NCBI RefSeq assembly: GCF_003368325.1
Contig: NZ_CP031467.1
Coordinates: forward strand, 62,001-126,000
Length of the DNA stretch: 64,000 bases
Reading direction: 5' to 3'
From: Paraburkholderia caffeinilytica
GTDB taxonomy: Bacteria; Pseudomonadota; Gammaproteobacteria; Burkholderiales; Burkholderiaceae
In this document: one piece after another, positions 8,923 to 17,462 of the stretch
Layout of the letters: every line of letters starts with the position of its first letter
How positions within the stretch are numbered: position 1 is the stretch's first letter
Notes under the pieces: generated by a model
Told to the model about the DNA's origin: nothing
The model's database searches: none
The model's input: the letters and a program-made list of their open reading frames with translations, nothing else
Made by a program: the position numbers and the translations under genes

Positions 8923-9930
8923 ATGCGCTTCGACCTGATCGACCTCCGCCTTTTCCTGCACATCCTCGACACCGGTAGCATCACGCACGGCGCGGCGCGC
9001 GCCAATATGTCGCTGCCGTCGGCCAGCGCGCGTTTGCGCGGCATGGAAGACGCATTGGGCGAGCCGTTGCTGGAGCGAGGCCGGCGCGGCGTGGAGTCGA
9101 CGGCGACGGGCGACACGCTCGCGCATCATGCGCGACTCGTGCTCGGCCAGATCGACCGGATGCAAGGCGAGCTCGGCGAACATCAGGCCGGACGCAAAGC
9201 CTGCATCCGCTTGTGGACCAATACCGCCGCGATCACCGAGTTCTTGCCCGCCGCGGTCGGCCTGTTTTTGCGCAACCACCCCAACGTGCAAATCGACCTG
9301 AAGGAACGGCAAAGTAGCGAGACCGTGAAAGCGGTGCTGACCGGCGCGGCGGAGATCGGCATCATTTCGGATGCCGTCGAACACGGTGCGTTGCAGACCC
9401 TGCCCTTCGCCGTCGACAAGCTCGTGCTGGTCACGAGCCGCGACGACCCGCTGGGCGGACGCCGTCGCGTGACGCTTGCGGAGGTGGCCGACCGTGAATT
9501 CATCGGCTTGAGCACGGGTAGCGCGTTGCACACGTACCTTGGCGAGCGCGCGCTGCTATCCGGGCAGCCGCTCAGCATCCGCGCGCACATGCGAACCTTC
9601 GACAGCATCTGCTGCATGGTCGAACAGGGCGCGGGCATCGCCATCGTGCCGGCCACCGCCGCGAAACGCTATCGCGGCACGCCGGGCATTCGTACGATCG
9701 AACTGACGGACAGCTGGGCCACGCGTCGGTTGCTGATCTGCATGCGCGACCTGAACCGCTTTGAAACGGCCGGAAAAGGCGCTGGTCCGGCATCTGGCGG
9801 GTGTAGAGGGATGACAAGGCTGTGCGGCTGCGCGGCTGCGCGGCTGCGCGGCTGCGCGGCTGCGCGGCTGCGCGGCTGCGCGGCTGCGCGGCCTATTATC
9901 AACGAGGTTTATTCCACAACCGATTTTTAA
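8923..9930 (+). CDS. LysR-type regulator with probable 3' frameshift
   Basis: A LysR-family regulator. The helix-turn-helix is at residues 1-60 (ILDTGSITHGAARANMSLPSASARLRGME), followed by a substrate-binding domain to about residue 280. The family-like part ends at MRDLNRFETA. In the present frame it then runs into low-complexity sequence (RGCAAARLRGCAA) coded by an 8-bp tandem repeat and stops at 9930. In the +1 frame the same DNA reads EKALVRHLAGVEG and stops at 9814, a normal LysR ending. One extra base near 9771 would explain this. It is divergent from the TauE/SafE gene and upstream of iacF; the target is unknown. Confidence 0.75.
   Translation: MRFDLIDLRLFLHILDTGSITHGAARANMSLPSASARLRGMEDALGEPLLERGRRGVESTATGDTLAHHARLVLGQIDRMQGELGEHQAGRKACIRLWTNTAAITEFLPAAVGLFLRNHPNVQIDLKERQSSETVKAVLTGAAEIGIISDAVEHGALQTLPFAVDKLVLVTSRDDPLGGRRRVTLAEVADREFIGLSTGSALHTYLGERALLSGQPLSIRAHMRTFDSICCMVEQGAGIAIVPATAAKRYRGTPGIRTIELTDSWATRRLLICMRDLNRFETAGKGAGPASGGCRGMTRLCGCAAARLRGCAAARLRGCAAARPIINEVYSTTDF
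9824..9892. repeat. 8-bp tandem repeat (GCGGCTGC)n
   Basis: Eight exact copies of GCGGCTGC plus a five-base partial copy occupy the 3' end of the LysR frame. Because 8 is not a multiple of 3, gain or loss of one copy changes the reading frame. Such repeats are prone to slipped-strand mispairing. Confidence 0.95.
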
Positions 9931-10038
9931 TCGATTTGCCTGATTGTCAGCCGTTTCTTATCCTTGACGCACAACCGGACGCCGCGCAATGCATGCGGTG
10001 TCCGCTCCGCCCCTCTCTGTCCTTTGGCCGGCAAGATC

Positions 10039-11016
10039 ATGGAAAGAACCACCTTCAGCGTACGTGTCGACAGCGTGCATGACGAAGCACACGGCGTGCG
10101 CTCGTTCAGCGTCTCGCGTCTGGACGGGCAACCGTTCGACAGTTACGAACCCGGCGCGCATATCGACGTCACCGGACCCTCCGGCCTCACGCGCCAATAC
10201 TCCTTGTGCGGCGACCCGGATCATCGTGAAGCGCACCTGTTTGCCGTCAAACGGGAAGACGCGTCGCGCGGCGGCTCGCGCTCGCTGCATGAGGACGTGA
10301 CTGTCGGTTGCGAATTGACGATCGGTGCGCCGCGCAATCTGTTTCAACTCGCATCCGGCGCGAGCGAGCACATTCTGATCGCGGCAGGTATCGGCGTCAC
10401 GCCGCTGTTGAGCATGGCCTATCGCCTGCTCAAGCAGAACGAGCGCTTCGTGCTGCACTATTTCGCACGCAGTGCGGATCATGCGGCGTTCCTGCCCTTG
10501 CTGTCGCGCGCACCGTTCAGTGATTTCGTGCGGCTTCATTTCGGCGTCGAGAGAGAACAACTCGATGCAGTGCTGTCCGACTGTGTAGCAAGTGCGCGCG
10601 AGGGCTCGCACATCTACACCTGCGGCCCGGCTCCCTTCATGGAGCGCGTGGTGGCGATCGGCGAGAAGCACGTAGCCGCCGAGGCGATTCATCTTGAACG
10701 CTTTGCCGCCGAGCCCGCTTCGGCGGCCGGCGGCGAAGCGAACACGCTCGATGCATTCGACGTGCGGATCGCCAGCAGCGGCGCCACCGTCCGCGTCGAC
10801 AAGAATACGACGATCGTCGCGGCGCTGGCGTCGATCGGGATCGAAGTCGATACGTCGTGCGGCGAAGGGGTATGCGGGACCTGTATGGTCGATGTGGTGA
10901 GCGGCATGCCCGAGCATCGCGACCACTGCCTGAGCAAAGCTGAAAAGGCTAGCGGCAAAGTGATCTGCTGTTGCGTCTCGCGCGCGGCATCACCGCTGCT
11001 GGTGCTCGATCTTTAG
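10039..11016 (+). CDS. iacF: Ferredoxin/flavin reductase subunit of the iac dioxygenase
   Basis: The electron-transfer partner of the Rieske oxygenase IacC/IacD in indole-3-acetate degradation. It passes electrons from NAD(P)H through flavin to a 2Fe-2S centre. The FMN/FAD-binding fold is at about residues 1-100 (RQYSLCGDP), the nucleotide-binding region at about 105-225 (IAAGIGVTPLLSMA, YTCGPAPFME), and a plant-type ferredoxin domain at the C-terminus with CGEGVCGTC and a later cysteine near HCLS. This is the phthalate dioxygenase reductase / VanB layout. ATG 10039 is chosen because the protein then starts at the domain border. It is separated from iacC by the cat genes; a shared role with IacCD is inferred from cluster membership. 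Confidence 0.8.
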   Translation: MERTTFSVRVDSVHDEAHGVRSFSVSRLDGQPFDSYEPGAHIDVTGPSGLTRQYSLCGDPDHREAHLFAVKREDASRGGSRSLHEDVTVGCELTIGAPRNLFQLASGASEHILIAAGIGVTPLLSMAYRLLKQNERFVLHYFARSADHAAFLPLLSRAPFSDFVRLHFGVEREQLDAVLSDCVASAREGSHIYTCGPAPFMERVVAIGEKHVAAEAIHLERFAAEPASAAGGEANTLDAFDVRIASSGATVRVDKNTTIVAALASIGIEVDTSCGEGVCGTCMVDVVSGMPEHRDHCLSKAEKASGKVICCCVSRAASPLLVLDL

Positions 11017-11034
11017 GACTCTTTGGTGCAAACC

Positions 11035-11056
11035 AGGTGCTGCATTCGCAGCACCT
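11035..11056. terminator. Hairpin between iacF and catC
   Basis: The inverted repeat GGTGCTGC-ATTC-GCAGCACC (with one more A-T pair outside) lies 19 bp past the iacF stop and just before the convergent catC stop. It would serve as a shared terminator for both transcripts. Confidence 0.6.
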
Positions 11057-11070
11057 TCCTCCTCCCATCC

Positions 11071-11361
11071 TTACCGGTCGTCGTCGCGAATCGACGACGC
11101 ATGCCGGCACAGCGCACGCACTTCCACATCCATATACGGGAACAACGGCAATTGGCTCAGCACGTCATGCAGATGCGCGGGGCTTTCCACGTCGAACACG
11201 CTGATATTCGCGTAGCGCCCGGCAATGCGCCACAGGTGCCGCCAGACGCCCTCTTGTTGCAGCTTCTGCGACATCGCTTTCTCATCGGACTTGAGGCGCG
11301 CGGCACGCTCGGCGTCCATATCGGGCGGCAGGTTGACGGTCATCTCAACGTGAAACAGCAT
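11071..11361 (-). CDS. catC: Muconolactone delta-isomerase
   Basis: CatC converts muconolactone to beta-ketoadipate enol-lactone in the catechol branch of the beta-ketoadipate pathway. The protein has the usual size of 96 residues, begins with MLFHVEMTVNLP and carries the conserved WRIAGRYANISVFDVES region. It is the last gene of the catB-catA-catC group on the minus strand, 141 bp after catA. Start ATG 11361 follows GGAGAG at proper spacing. Confidence 0.95.
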   Translation of the reverse strand: MLFHVEMTVNLPPDMDAERAARLKSDEKAMSQKLQQEGVWRHLWRIAGRYANISVFDVESPAHLHDVLSQLPLFPYMDVEVRALCRHASSIRDDDR

Positions 11362-11502
11362 GCTTGCTCTCCTTCTTTGATAGGTAACGAAAGACCCCGA
11401 CCACACGGAAGACTACGCCGCGCAGCCAGGGTCGATAGATTCACGGGGTACGTCTATGCGTTTTCCGGCGCCGGCGCATCAGAGCGCCAGCGCGCCACCG
11501 CC

Positions 11503-12411
11503 TTACGCTTCAGCGCGCAGCCGTTCCACTTCGGCGCCCGGCAGGTTGTCGCGCTCCTTGAACAGCGTGAAGTCGAAGTCGATCAGCGCGAACTGACCGT
11601 CCACGCCATAAGGCTTGCCTTCCGCCCCCTCGGCCTGCCTGACGGCCGGCACGAGGCCGTCGCGCGTGGCGAACGCAAAGTCGTCCCACAGATACGGATC
11701 GCCATCGATGTTGATCTGCGTGGTCAGCTTGCGGAAACCAGGCACCGAAACGAAGAAGTGGATATGCGCCGGACGATGCCCATGACGGCCCAACTGATCG
11801 AGCAACAACTGCGTCTGCCCTTGCGGCGGCACCGAGTAACCGACCGGCACGACACTGCGGAAGCTGTACTTGCCTTCGGCATCCGTGCGAATCGAGCGGC
11901 GCAGATTGAAGGCCGGCTGCGACTTGTCGAAGTAGGAGTAGTTGCCGAGGTGATTCGCGTGCCACACTTCGACCAGCGCGTTCGCGAGCGGCTTGCCGTC
12001 TTCGCCGAACACGCGACCGCGCATCACGAGCGTCTGACCCGGATCGGTGCCGTCGTCGAGTCGCGCATGCCCGTCGGACACGGGTGCGCCCGCCACATAC
12101 AACGGTCCTTCGATGGTGCGCGGCGTGCCGCCTTCGATACCTGCCTTGGCTTCCGCTTCGTCCATCCGCAGATCGAGAAAATGCTCGAAGCCGAGGCCCG
12201 CGGCCAACAGTCCGAGCTCGCCGCTCTTGCCCGCGTCGCCGAGATAATTCAGCGCGGTCCAGAACTCGGCCGGCTGCACGTCGAGGTCTTCGATCGTATA
12301 GAACAGATCCTGGACAATGCGGTTGACGATCTGCTTGGTGCGCGGATTGCCTTCGCTTGTGGCGCTGTCGTTGATCTTCTGCAGCAGCGCGTCGATGGTT
12401 TGCTTGTTCAT
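11503..12411 (-). CDS. catA: Catechol 1,2-dioxygenase
   Basis: CatA cleaves catechol between its hydroxyls to cis,cis-muconate using non-haem Fe(III). Length is 302 residues. The N-terminal helical dimerisation segment is residues about 1-100 (QKINDSATSEGNP, DLFYTIEDLDV). The catalytic domain shows the iron ligands: a Tyr in NYSYFDK, a Tyr in VGYSVPPQG and two His in GHRPAHIHFFVSV. This is the intradiol type and not a hydroxyquinol or protocatechuate enzyme by these motifs. It is 47 bp downstream of catB. Catechol is the end product of the neighbouring iac pathway, so the enzyme joins the two routes. Confidence 0.96.
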   Translation of the reverse strand: MNKQTIDALLQKINDSATSEGNPRTKQIVNRIVQDLFYTIEDLDVQPAEFWTALNYLGDAGKSGELGLLAAGLGFEHFLDLRMDEAEAKAGIEGGTPRTIEGPLYVAGAPVSDGHARLDDGTDPGQTLVMRGRVFGEDGKPLANALVEVWHANHLGNYSYFDKSQPAFNLRRSIRTDAEGKYSFRSVVPVGYSVPPQGQTQLLLDQLGRHGHRPAHIHFFVSVPGFRKLTTQINIDGDPYLWDDFAFATRDGLVPAVRQAEGAEGKPYGVDGQFALIDFDFTLFKERDNLPGAEVERLRAEA

Positions 12412-12458
12412 GGGGTATCTCCTTCGTTTAATGTTTTAGGCGGTCAACGGATGAACCG

Positions 12459-13616
12459 TCAGTTCGTGGTGACGCTTGCGCCCTTGCGCGTATCGCGCCG
12501 CAAGCGGTCGATCTTGTCCCAGTCGAGCGTGATGCCGAGACCGGGTCCTTGTGGAAGATGCAAAGCAAAGTTTTCGTAACGCAGCGGTTCAGTCAGAATC
12601 TCCTCGGTCAGCAGCAACGGCCCGAACAGTTCGGTGCCCCACTTCAGTTCGCCGAAGGTGCTGAAGAGCTGCGCCGAGGCGATGGTGCCCACCGCGCCTT
12701 CGAGCATCGTGCCGCCGTACAGGTCGATGTTCGCGGCGAGCGCGATCGCCGCCACCTGCGCGGCGCCAGTCAGGCCGCCCGATTGCGCGATCTTGACGGC
12801 GAACACATCGGCCGCGCGAGCGCTGGCAATGGCGAAGGCGTCGGCCGGGCCATGCAATGCCTCGTCGGCCATGATCGGCACCTGAGCGAGATCCGTCAGA
12901 CGTTTGAGGCCCGCGCGGTTCTCCGCGGCGATCGGCTGCTCGATCAGTGCGATACCGGCATCGGCGAAGCGCTTGCCGGCCCAGATCGCGTCGGATTCGG
13001 TCCATGCCTGGTTCACGTCGACACGCACTTCGCCGCGCCCTGCCAGCGCCTTCTGAATGGCCACGACGTGCGCGACGTCATCGGCAAGCGCGCGCGAACC
13101 GATCTTCAGCTTGAACACGCGATGCCGTTTCGCTTCGAATACCCGCTCGGCTTCGTCGATGTCGCGGGTCGTATCGCCGCTTGCGAGGGTCCACGCCACG
13201 TCCACCGAATCGCGCACCCGGCCGCCGAACAGCTCCGACAAGGGCACGCCGAGACGCTGCGCCTGGGCATCGAACAAGGCGGTTTCAACCGCGGACTTTG
13301 CAAAGCGGTTGCCCTGAAACAGCGTGCGCAGCTTCGCCATCGCCGCGCCCGGACGGGTTGCGTCCATGTCTTTGAGCAGCGGCGCGAAATACGTATCGAT
13401 GTTGACCTTGATGCTTTCCGGACTCTCCTCGCCGTATGCAAGGCCCCCGATGGTCGTGCCCTCGCCCACGCCGACCACGCCGTCGGAAGAGCGGATGCGC
13501 ACCAGCACGAGCGTCTGGCAGTTCATCGTTGCAACCGAAAGGCGGTGCGGACGAATCGTCGGTACGTCGACGAGAATCGTCTCCACGCTCTCGATCTTCA
13601 CGGGTGTTGCTATCAT
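12459..13616 (-). CDS. catB: Muconate cycloisomerase
   Basis: CatB cyclises cis,cis-muconate to muconolactone and is a member of the enolase superfamily. It has 385 residues. Visible catalytic and metal-binding features are KLKIG (general base lysine pair), DVNQAW, EQPIAAEN and MADEAL (the metal ligands Asp/Glu/Asp) and VKIAQSGG (second lysine). Start ATG 13616 follows GGAGAGC. It is the first gene of the catBAC group and lies divergently from catR, the usual arrangement in which CatR with muconate activates catB. Confidence 0.95.
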   Translation of the reverse strand: MIATPVKIESVETILVDVPTIRPHRLSVATMNCQTLVLVRIRSSDGVVGVGEGTTIGGLAYGEESPESIKVNIDTYFAPLLKDMDATRPGAAMAKLRTLFQGNRFAKSAVETALFDAQAQRLGVPLSELFGGRVRDSVDVAWTLASGDTTRDIDEAERVFEAKRHRVFKLKIGSRALADDVAHVVAIQKALAGRGEVRVDVNQAWTESDAIWAGKRFADAGIALIEQPIAAENRAGLKRLTDLAQVPIMADEALHGPADAFAIASARAADVFAVKIAQSGGLTGAAQVAAIALAANIDLYGGTMLEGAVGTIASAQLFSTFGELKWGTELFGPLLLTEEILTEPLRYENFALHLPQGPGLGITLDWDKIDRLRRDTRKGASVTTN

Positions 13617-13701
13617 TCGTTGCTCTCCTGACCTGCATTCCTGAGAGCCCCATAGTAGAAACAACCCGCGAAGCAGTCCAACACCGATTCCGACTACTTC
13701 C

Positions 13702-13716
13702 ATACCTTAGGGGTAT
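13702..13716. promoter_or_regulatory. CatR-type operator ATAC-N7-GTAT
   Basis: The 102-bp gap between catB and catR contains ATAC, seven bases, then GTAT, two bases before the catR ATG. This matches the recognition sequence known for CatR/ClcR-type regulators. Binding here would both block catR (autorepression) and activate catB. The match is seen; the function is inferred from the family. Confidence 0.7.
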
Positions 13717-13718
13717 GC

Positions 13719-14606
13719 ATGGAACTTCGCCAACTCCGCTACTTCATCGCGGTCGCGGAAGAGATGAACATCACGCGGGCGGCCACTCGTCTGCATATGA
13801 CGCAGCCGCCGCTGAGCCGCCAGATCCAGCAGATCGAGGAAAGCGTCGGCCTCGCGCTGTTCGAGCGTGGTTCGCGGCCGTTGCGGCTGACCGAGGCCGG
13901 CCGCATTTTCTATACGCAAGCCAGGCGTCTGGTCGACGACGCCGACGAACTTGCTCCGCTCACGCGGCGTCTCGCGCAACTGGCCGAGCGGATCGTGATC
14001 GGCTTCGTGCCGTCGACGCTCTACGGCGCGCTGCCCGCGGTGATCCGCGCGTTTCGCGAGGCGGCGCCGCATATCGAGTTGTCGCTGATCGAAATGTTTA
14101 CGATCGAGCAACTCGGCGCCCTCAAAGGCGGCCGTATCGACGTCGGTTTCGGCCGCCTGCGTTTCGACGATGCGCAACTGGCGCGCGAAGTGCTCGTCGA
14201 AGAACGGATGATTGCCGCATTGCCGCAAAACCACCCGCTCGCGCGCCAGAAGAAAGCGCTGACGCTTGCCGCACTCGCCGGGGAAACGCTGATCGTCTAT
14301 CCGAGCACGCCGCGGCCGAGCTATGCCGACCAGCAGCTATCGGCGATGCACGACCATGCATTGGAGCCGAAAGCAGTTCATGAAGTGAGGGAGTTGCAAA
14401 CCGCGCTCGGGCTGGTCGCGGCGCAGGTCGGCGTGTGTCTGGTGCCGGAAAGCGTAGAGGGTTTGCGCGCGCATGGCGTGGTGTACCGGCCGATTCCGGC
14501 AGCGAATATCGCGTCGCCGATCATCATGAGCCGACGCTTGCAGGATGAATCGCCGACTACTACTCTGCTGTGTTCGCTGGCGCGGGAGTTGTTCAAACGG
14601 GGTTGA
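13719..14606 (+). CDS. catR: LysR-type activator of catechol genes (CatR)
   Basis: A LysR-family regulator of 295 residues divergent from catBAC. Its N-terminus MELRQLRYFIAVAEEMNITRAATRLHMTQPPLSRQIQQ is the CatR/BenM/ClcR pattern, with the helix-turn-helix in residues about 15-40. The substrate-binding domain includes GFVPSTLYGALP. Members bind cis,cis-muconate as inducer. The operator ATAC-N7-GTAT sits directly before the start codon, which suggests strong autorepression. Confidence 0.88.
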   Translation: MELRQLRYFIAVAEEMNITRAATRLHMTQPPLSRQIQQIEESVGLALFERGSRPLRLTEAGRIFYTQARRLVDDADELAPLTRRLAQLAERIVIGFVPSTLYGALPAVIRAFREAAPHIELSLIEMFTIEQLGALKGGRIDVGFGRLRFDDAQLAREVLVEERMIAALPQNHPLARQKKALTLAALAGETLIVYPSTPRPSYADQQLSAMHDHALEPKAVHEVRELQTALGLVAAQVGVCLVPESVEGLRAHGVVYRPIPAANIASPIIMSRRLQDESPTTTLLCSLARELFKRG

Positions 14607-14629
14607 AAGGCGGCGTGGCGTGGCCTGCC

Positions 14630-15550
14630 TCAACGCTCATCAAACCGCCGCACGATATCGCTCATCAGATTGCGCAGCCACACGTTGCCCTCGTCCTGAT
14701 CGAAATGCTCGTGCCAATGCATCGTGACTGCCGCCATCGGCAACGTAACCGGCAACTCGTAGAGCTGAAACCCGCCATTCCGGTTGAAAATCTGCGCAAG
14801 ACGCCGCGGCAGCGTCGCGAACAGATCGGTCACGGCCAGCACGCTCGGCAAGGCCACGAAATGCGGCAATTCGAGCGCAATATGCCTGCCCACACCTTGT
14901 GCGCGAAACGCATCGTCGAGCGCATAGTGGCTGTGCTCGACCGACGTGATCTGCACGTGCGACGCGTCCAGAAACGCCTTCATGGCCAGTTCTTTCGTGC
15001 GCGGCAAGCCGCGCCGTTTGCGTGTCATGCAGACGTAGGTCTCTTCGAACAGCGCTTGATGACGCGTGCGCGCGGTCAACGTCGGCAGATTGCCGATTGC
15101 AAAATCGAGCCGGCTGCCGCGCAACGCGTCTTCGATTTCTTCCACCGGCAGCGGCTCGATACGCAACTTCACGCGCGGCGCCTGCTGGTGCAACGCCTCG
15201 CAAATCGGCGGCAGGTAGGCCAATTCCCCCGCGTCGGACAGCGATAGCCGGAACGTGCGCGTACTCACGGCGGGATCGAAGTGCTCCGCATAACGCAGCG
15301 CTTCACGCACCGTATCCAGCGCCCGCGCGACGATACCCGACAGTTCGAGCGCGATCGGCGTGGGCTGCATGCCGGCACGCGTGCGGATAAAGAGTGGATC
15401 GTCGAACAGCGTCCGCAAACGGCCCAGCGAATAACTGATCGCCGGCTGCGACAGCGCAAGCCGCTGGCCGGCTCGCGTCAGGCTGCGTTCCTCGACGATC
15501 GCCTGGAAAACGCGCAGCAGATTGAGGTCGACGTGGTCCAGTGAATTCAT
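14630..15550 (-). CDS. LysR-type regulator of the iac cluster (NodD/NahR-like)
   Basis: A LysR regulator of about 306 residues with the NahR/LinR-type N-terminus DLNLLRVFQAIVEERSLTRAGQRLALSQPAISYSLGRLR. This subgroup often senses aromatic compounds. It is divergent from iacC, with a perfect 8-bp inverted repeat in the gap, so it probably controls iacCD and the transporter. In Paraburkholderia phytofirmans a LysR protein that seems to respond to dioxindole-3-acetate is reported for the iac genes; equating this protein with it is my inference. Two starts are possible, ATG 15562 and ATG 15550. Confidence 0.85.
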   Translation of the reverse strand: MNSLDHVDLNLLRVFQAIVEERSLTRAGQRLALSQPAISYSLGRLRTLFDDPLFIRTRAGMQPTPIALELSGIVARALDTVREALRYAEHFDPAVSTRTFRLSLSDAGELAYLPPICEALHQQAPRVKLRIEPLPVEEIEDALRGSRLDFAIGNLPTLTARTRHQALFEETYVCMTRKRRGLPRTKELAMKAFLDASHVQITSVEHSHYALDDAFRAQGVGRHIALELPHFVALPSVLAVTDLFATLPRRLAQIFNRNGGFQLYELPVTLPMAAVTMHWHEHFDQDEGNVWLRNLMSDIVRRFDER

Positions 15551-15565
15551 CGAGATATCCATGAG

Positions 15566-15594
15566 ATTGATCTTATATTTTATTTTAGATCAAT
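15566..15594. promoter_or_regulatory. Perfect inverted repeat between LysR gene and iacC
   Basis: ATTGATCT and its exact complement AGATCAAT are separated by 13 AT-rich bases in the divergent LysR/iacC promoter region, directly before the LysR gene. It fits a LysR operator, and the AT-rich centre may hold a -10 element. Confidence 0.55.
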
Positions 15595-15654
15595 TTGACG
15601 CATATCAGTGGCTCGGCGAGACTTTGCTTCATCGACCACCCCACCACCACCACG

Positions 15655-16938
15655 ATGAGCGATTCCTCCTATCAGACCGTCGACACGAGCGCCTTGTACC
15701 AGCGCGCGCAGTCCGACCGCGTCGCCCCGTCGCTGTACTACGACCCGGCGGTTTTCGAAACCGAACTCGAGCGCATTTTCTACAAGACGTGGATCTGGGT
15801 CGCGCACGAAAGCGAACTGCCGAATCCCGGCGACTTTCGCACCACCACGATCGGCCGTCAGCCGGTGATCGTGGTACGCGACAAAAGCGGCGCCGTCAAC
15901 GTGCTGCAAAACCGCTGCCGCCATCGCGGCGCGACGGTCTGCGAGCAGCACAAGGGCAACGCGAAAGGCTTCACGTGCCCGTATCACAGCTGGACCTATG
16001 GTCTCGACGGCGCCTTGCGCGCGCTACCTTATGGCGACGGTTACGAAGGCGTGATCGACAAGACCGAGTTGCCGCTAGCCAGCCTGCGCGTGGGCATCTA
16101 TCAAGGTCTGATCTTCGCGAGCTTCAATCAGGAGATCGAGCCGCTCGAGGATTTCCTCGGCGGCGCCAAGCCGTGGATCGACCTGTTCATGAAGCAAGGC
16201 GCGGGCTATCCGATCAAGGCGAACGGCGAACATCGCTTCCGCTTTAACGGCAACTGGAAGATCCAGCTCGAAAACACCACCGACCTGTATCACTTCCCGG
16301 TTGTCCACAAGTCGTGGATGAAATCGATCGACGATGAAACCGCGACGGCCATCACGAGCTTCATGACGAGCGACGAAGCCTTCTGCCGCTCGCTCGGCAA
16401 CGGCCATAGCCTCGCCGTGCTGGTGCCGGAGCTCGTCGACCTCGACAAGGACGACGGCGCCCCCATTCCAGAGCGTTTCCAGGAACTCGCCGCCACGCTC
16501 GGCGAAAAGCACACGCCCGACGAAGTGCGCCGCATTGTGCGTTCGCTGATGGGTGTCGGCTTCAACCTGAATCTGTTTCCGAACCTCGCACTCTCGATGG
16601 CGTTTTTCCGCGTGCTGCGGCCCATTTCCGCGAACGAGACGGAAATCCGCCACGTCGCTCTGGCAATGGACGGCGGCCCCGACGAAGCAAACCGCGTGCG
16701 TCTGCGCATTCACGAACATTTCCAGGGTCCGTTCGGTTTCGGCAGCCCGGACGATGCCGAAGCCTGGGAGCGCGTGCAGCGCGGCTCGCATGCCGGTCCC
16801 GATCTGCCGATCCTCGTGAACCGCGGACTGAATCGCGAAAGCACCGCGCCGAACGGCGAAAAGACCGCGCACGCCACCGATGAGACGGGCATGCGCGAAG
16901 CGTACGCGCAATGGCGCACGATGATGGAGCAAGCATGA
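15655..16938 (+). CDS. iacC: Rieske aromatic-ring dioxygenase large subunit
   Basis: The catalytic alpha subunit of a ring-hydroxylating dioxygenase acting in the later part of indole-3-acetate degradation, where the oxindole intermediate is opened toward catechol. The protein has 427 residues. The Rieske 2Fe-2S site is at about residues 83-110 with CRHRG and CPYHSW. The mononuclear iron site follows at about 205-220 (DLYHFPVVH). The start ATG 15655 was chosen because MSDSSYQ begins the conserved part. iacD overlaps its stop (ATGA), so the two are translationally coupled. Electrons would come from IacF. Confidence 0.88.
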   Translation: MSDSSYQTVDTSALYQRAQSDRVAPSLYYDPAVFETELERIFYKTWIWVAHESELPNPGDFRTTTIGRQPVIVVRDKSGAVNVLQNRCRHRGATVCEQHKGNAKGFTCPYHSWTYGLDGALRALPYGDGYEGVIDKTELPLASLRVGIYQGLIFASFNQEIEPLEDFLGGAKPWIDLFMKQGAGYPIKANGEHRFRFNGNWKIQLENTTDLYHFPVVHKSWMKSIDDETATAITSFMTSDEAFCRSLGNGHSLAVLVPELVDLDKDDGAPIPERFQELAATLGEKHTPDEVRRIVRSLMGVGFNLNLFPNLALSMAFFRVLRPISANETEIRHVALAMDGGPDEANRVRLRIHEHFQGPFGFGSPDDAEAWERVQRGSHAGPDLPILVNRGLNRESTAPNGEKTAHATDETGMREAYAQWRTMMEQA

Positions 16939-17435
16939 TGGACGACAGGAACACGCTGTTCTCGCAGCAGACCTTTGCAGGCGCGATCGAACTGATCTGG
17001 CGCGAAGCCGAATTGCTGGACCGCAAGGACTATCACGCATGGCTTTCGCTGTGGGACCCGGCGGGCTTTTACGTGGTACCGATCGACCCCGGCACCACCG
17101 ACTTCGCCGCCACGCTCAACTACGCATACGACGATCAGGACATGCGCGAAAAGCGCGTGCAACGCATGACATCGGGCTATTCGGCCTCGGCGAGCGACGC
17201 CGCCCACACGGTGCGCACGGTGTCGCGTTTCACGCTGACAAGCGATGCGAGCGACGAAGTCGACGTGAATTCGGCGCAGATCGTCGTCGCGTACAAACGC
17301 GGCAAGTCGACCCTGTTCGCGGCGGATCTCACGCACCGCATCAGTTTCGCAAGCGGCGAGCCGCGCATCGTGCAAAAGGTGATCCGCCTGATCGATTCGA
17401 CCGAGGCGCTCAGCGCGATCGGGTTCCTGTTGTAA
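16935..17435 (+). CDS. iacD: Aromatic-ring dioxygenase small subunit
   Basis: The beta subunit of the IacCD oxygenase, 166 residues with the SnoaL/NTF2-like fold typical of such subunits (AIELIWREAELLDRKDYHAWLSLWDP at the N-terminus, RIVQKVIRLIDS near the C-terminus). It is structural and has no metal centre. The start ATG 16935 overlaps the iacC stop by four bases; a second ATG follows at once at 16938. Confidence 0.87.
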   Translation: MMDDRNTLFSQQTFAGAIELIWREAELLDRKDYHAWLSLWDPAGFYVVPIDPGTTDFAATLNYAYDDQDMREKRVQRMTSGYSASASDAAHTVRTVSRFTLTSDASDEVDVNSAQIVVAYKRGKSTLFAADLTHRISFASGEPRIVQKVIRLIDSTEALSAIGFLL

Positions 17436-17462
17436 TTGACGACGCCACCAGCGAGCACGACG

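Noticed and set aside
9824..9892. Tandem repeat as a CRISPR array
   Set aside because: Units are 8 bp with no spacers, so it is a microsatellite.
12549..13631. 360-codon plus-strand frame opposite catB
   Set aside because: Antisense shadow of a well-conserved gene in high-GC DNA; no ribosome-binding site or family motif.
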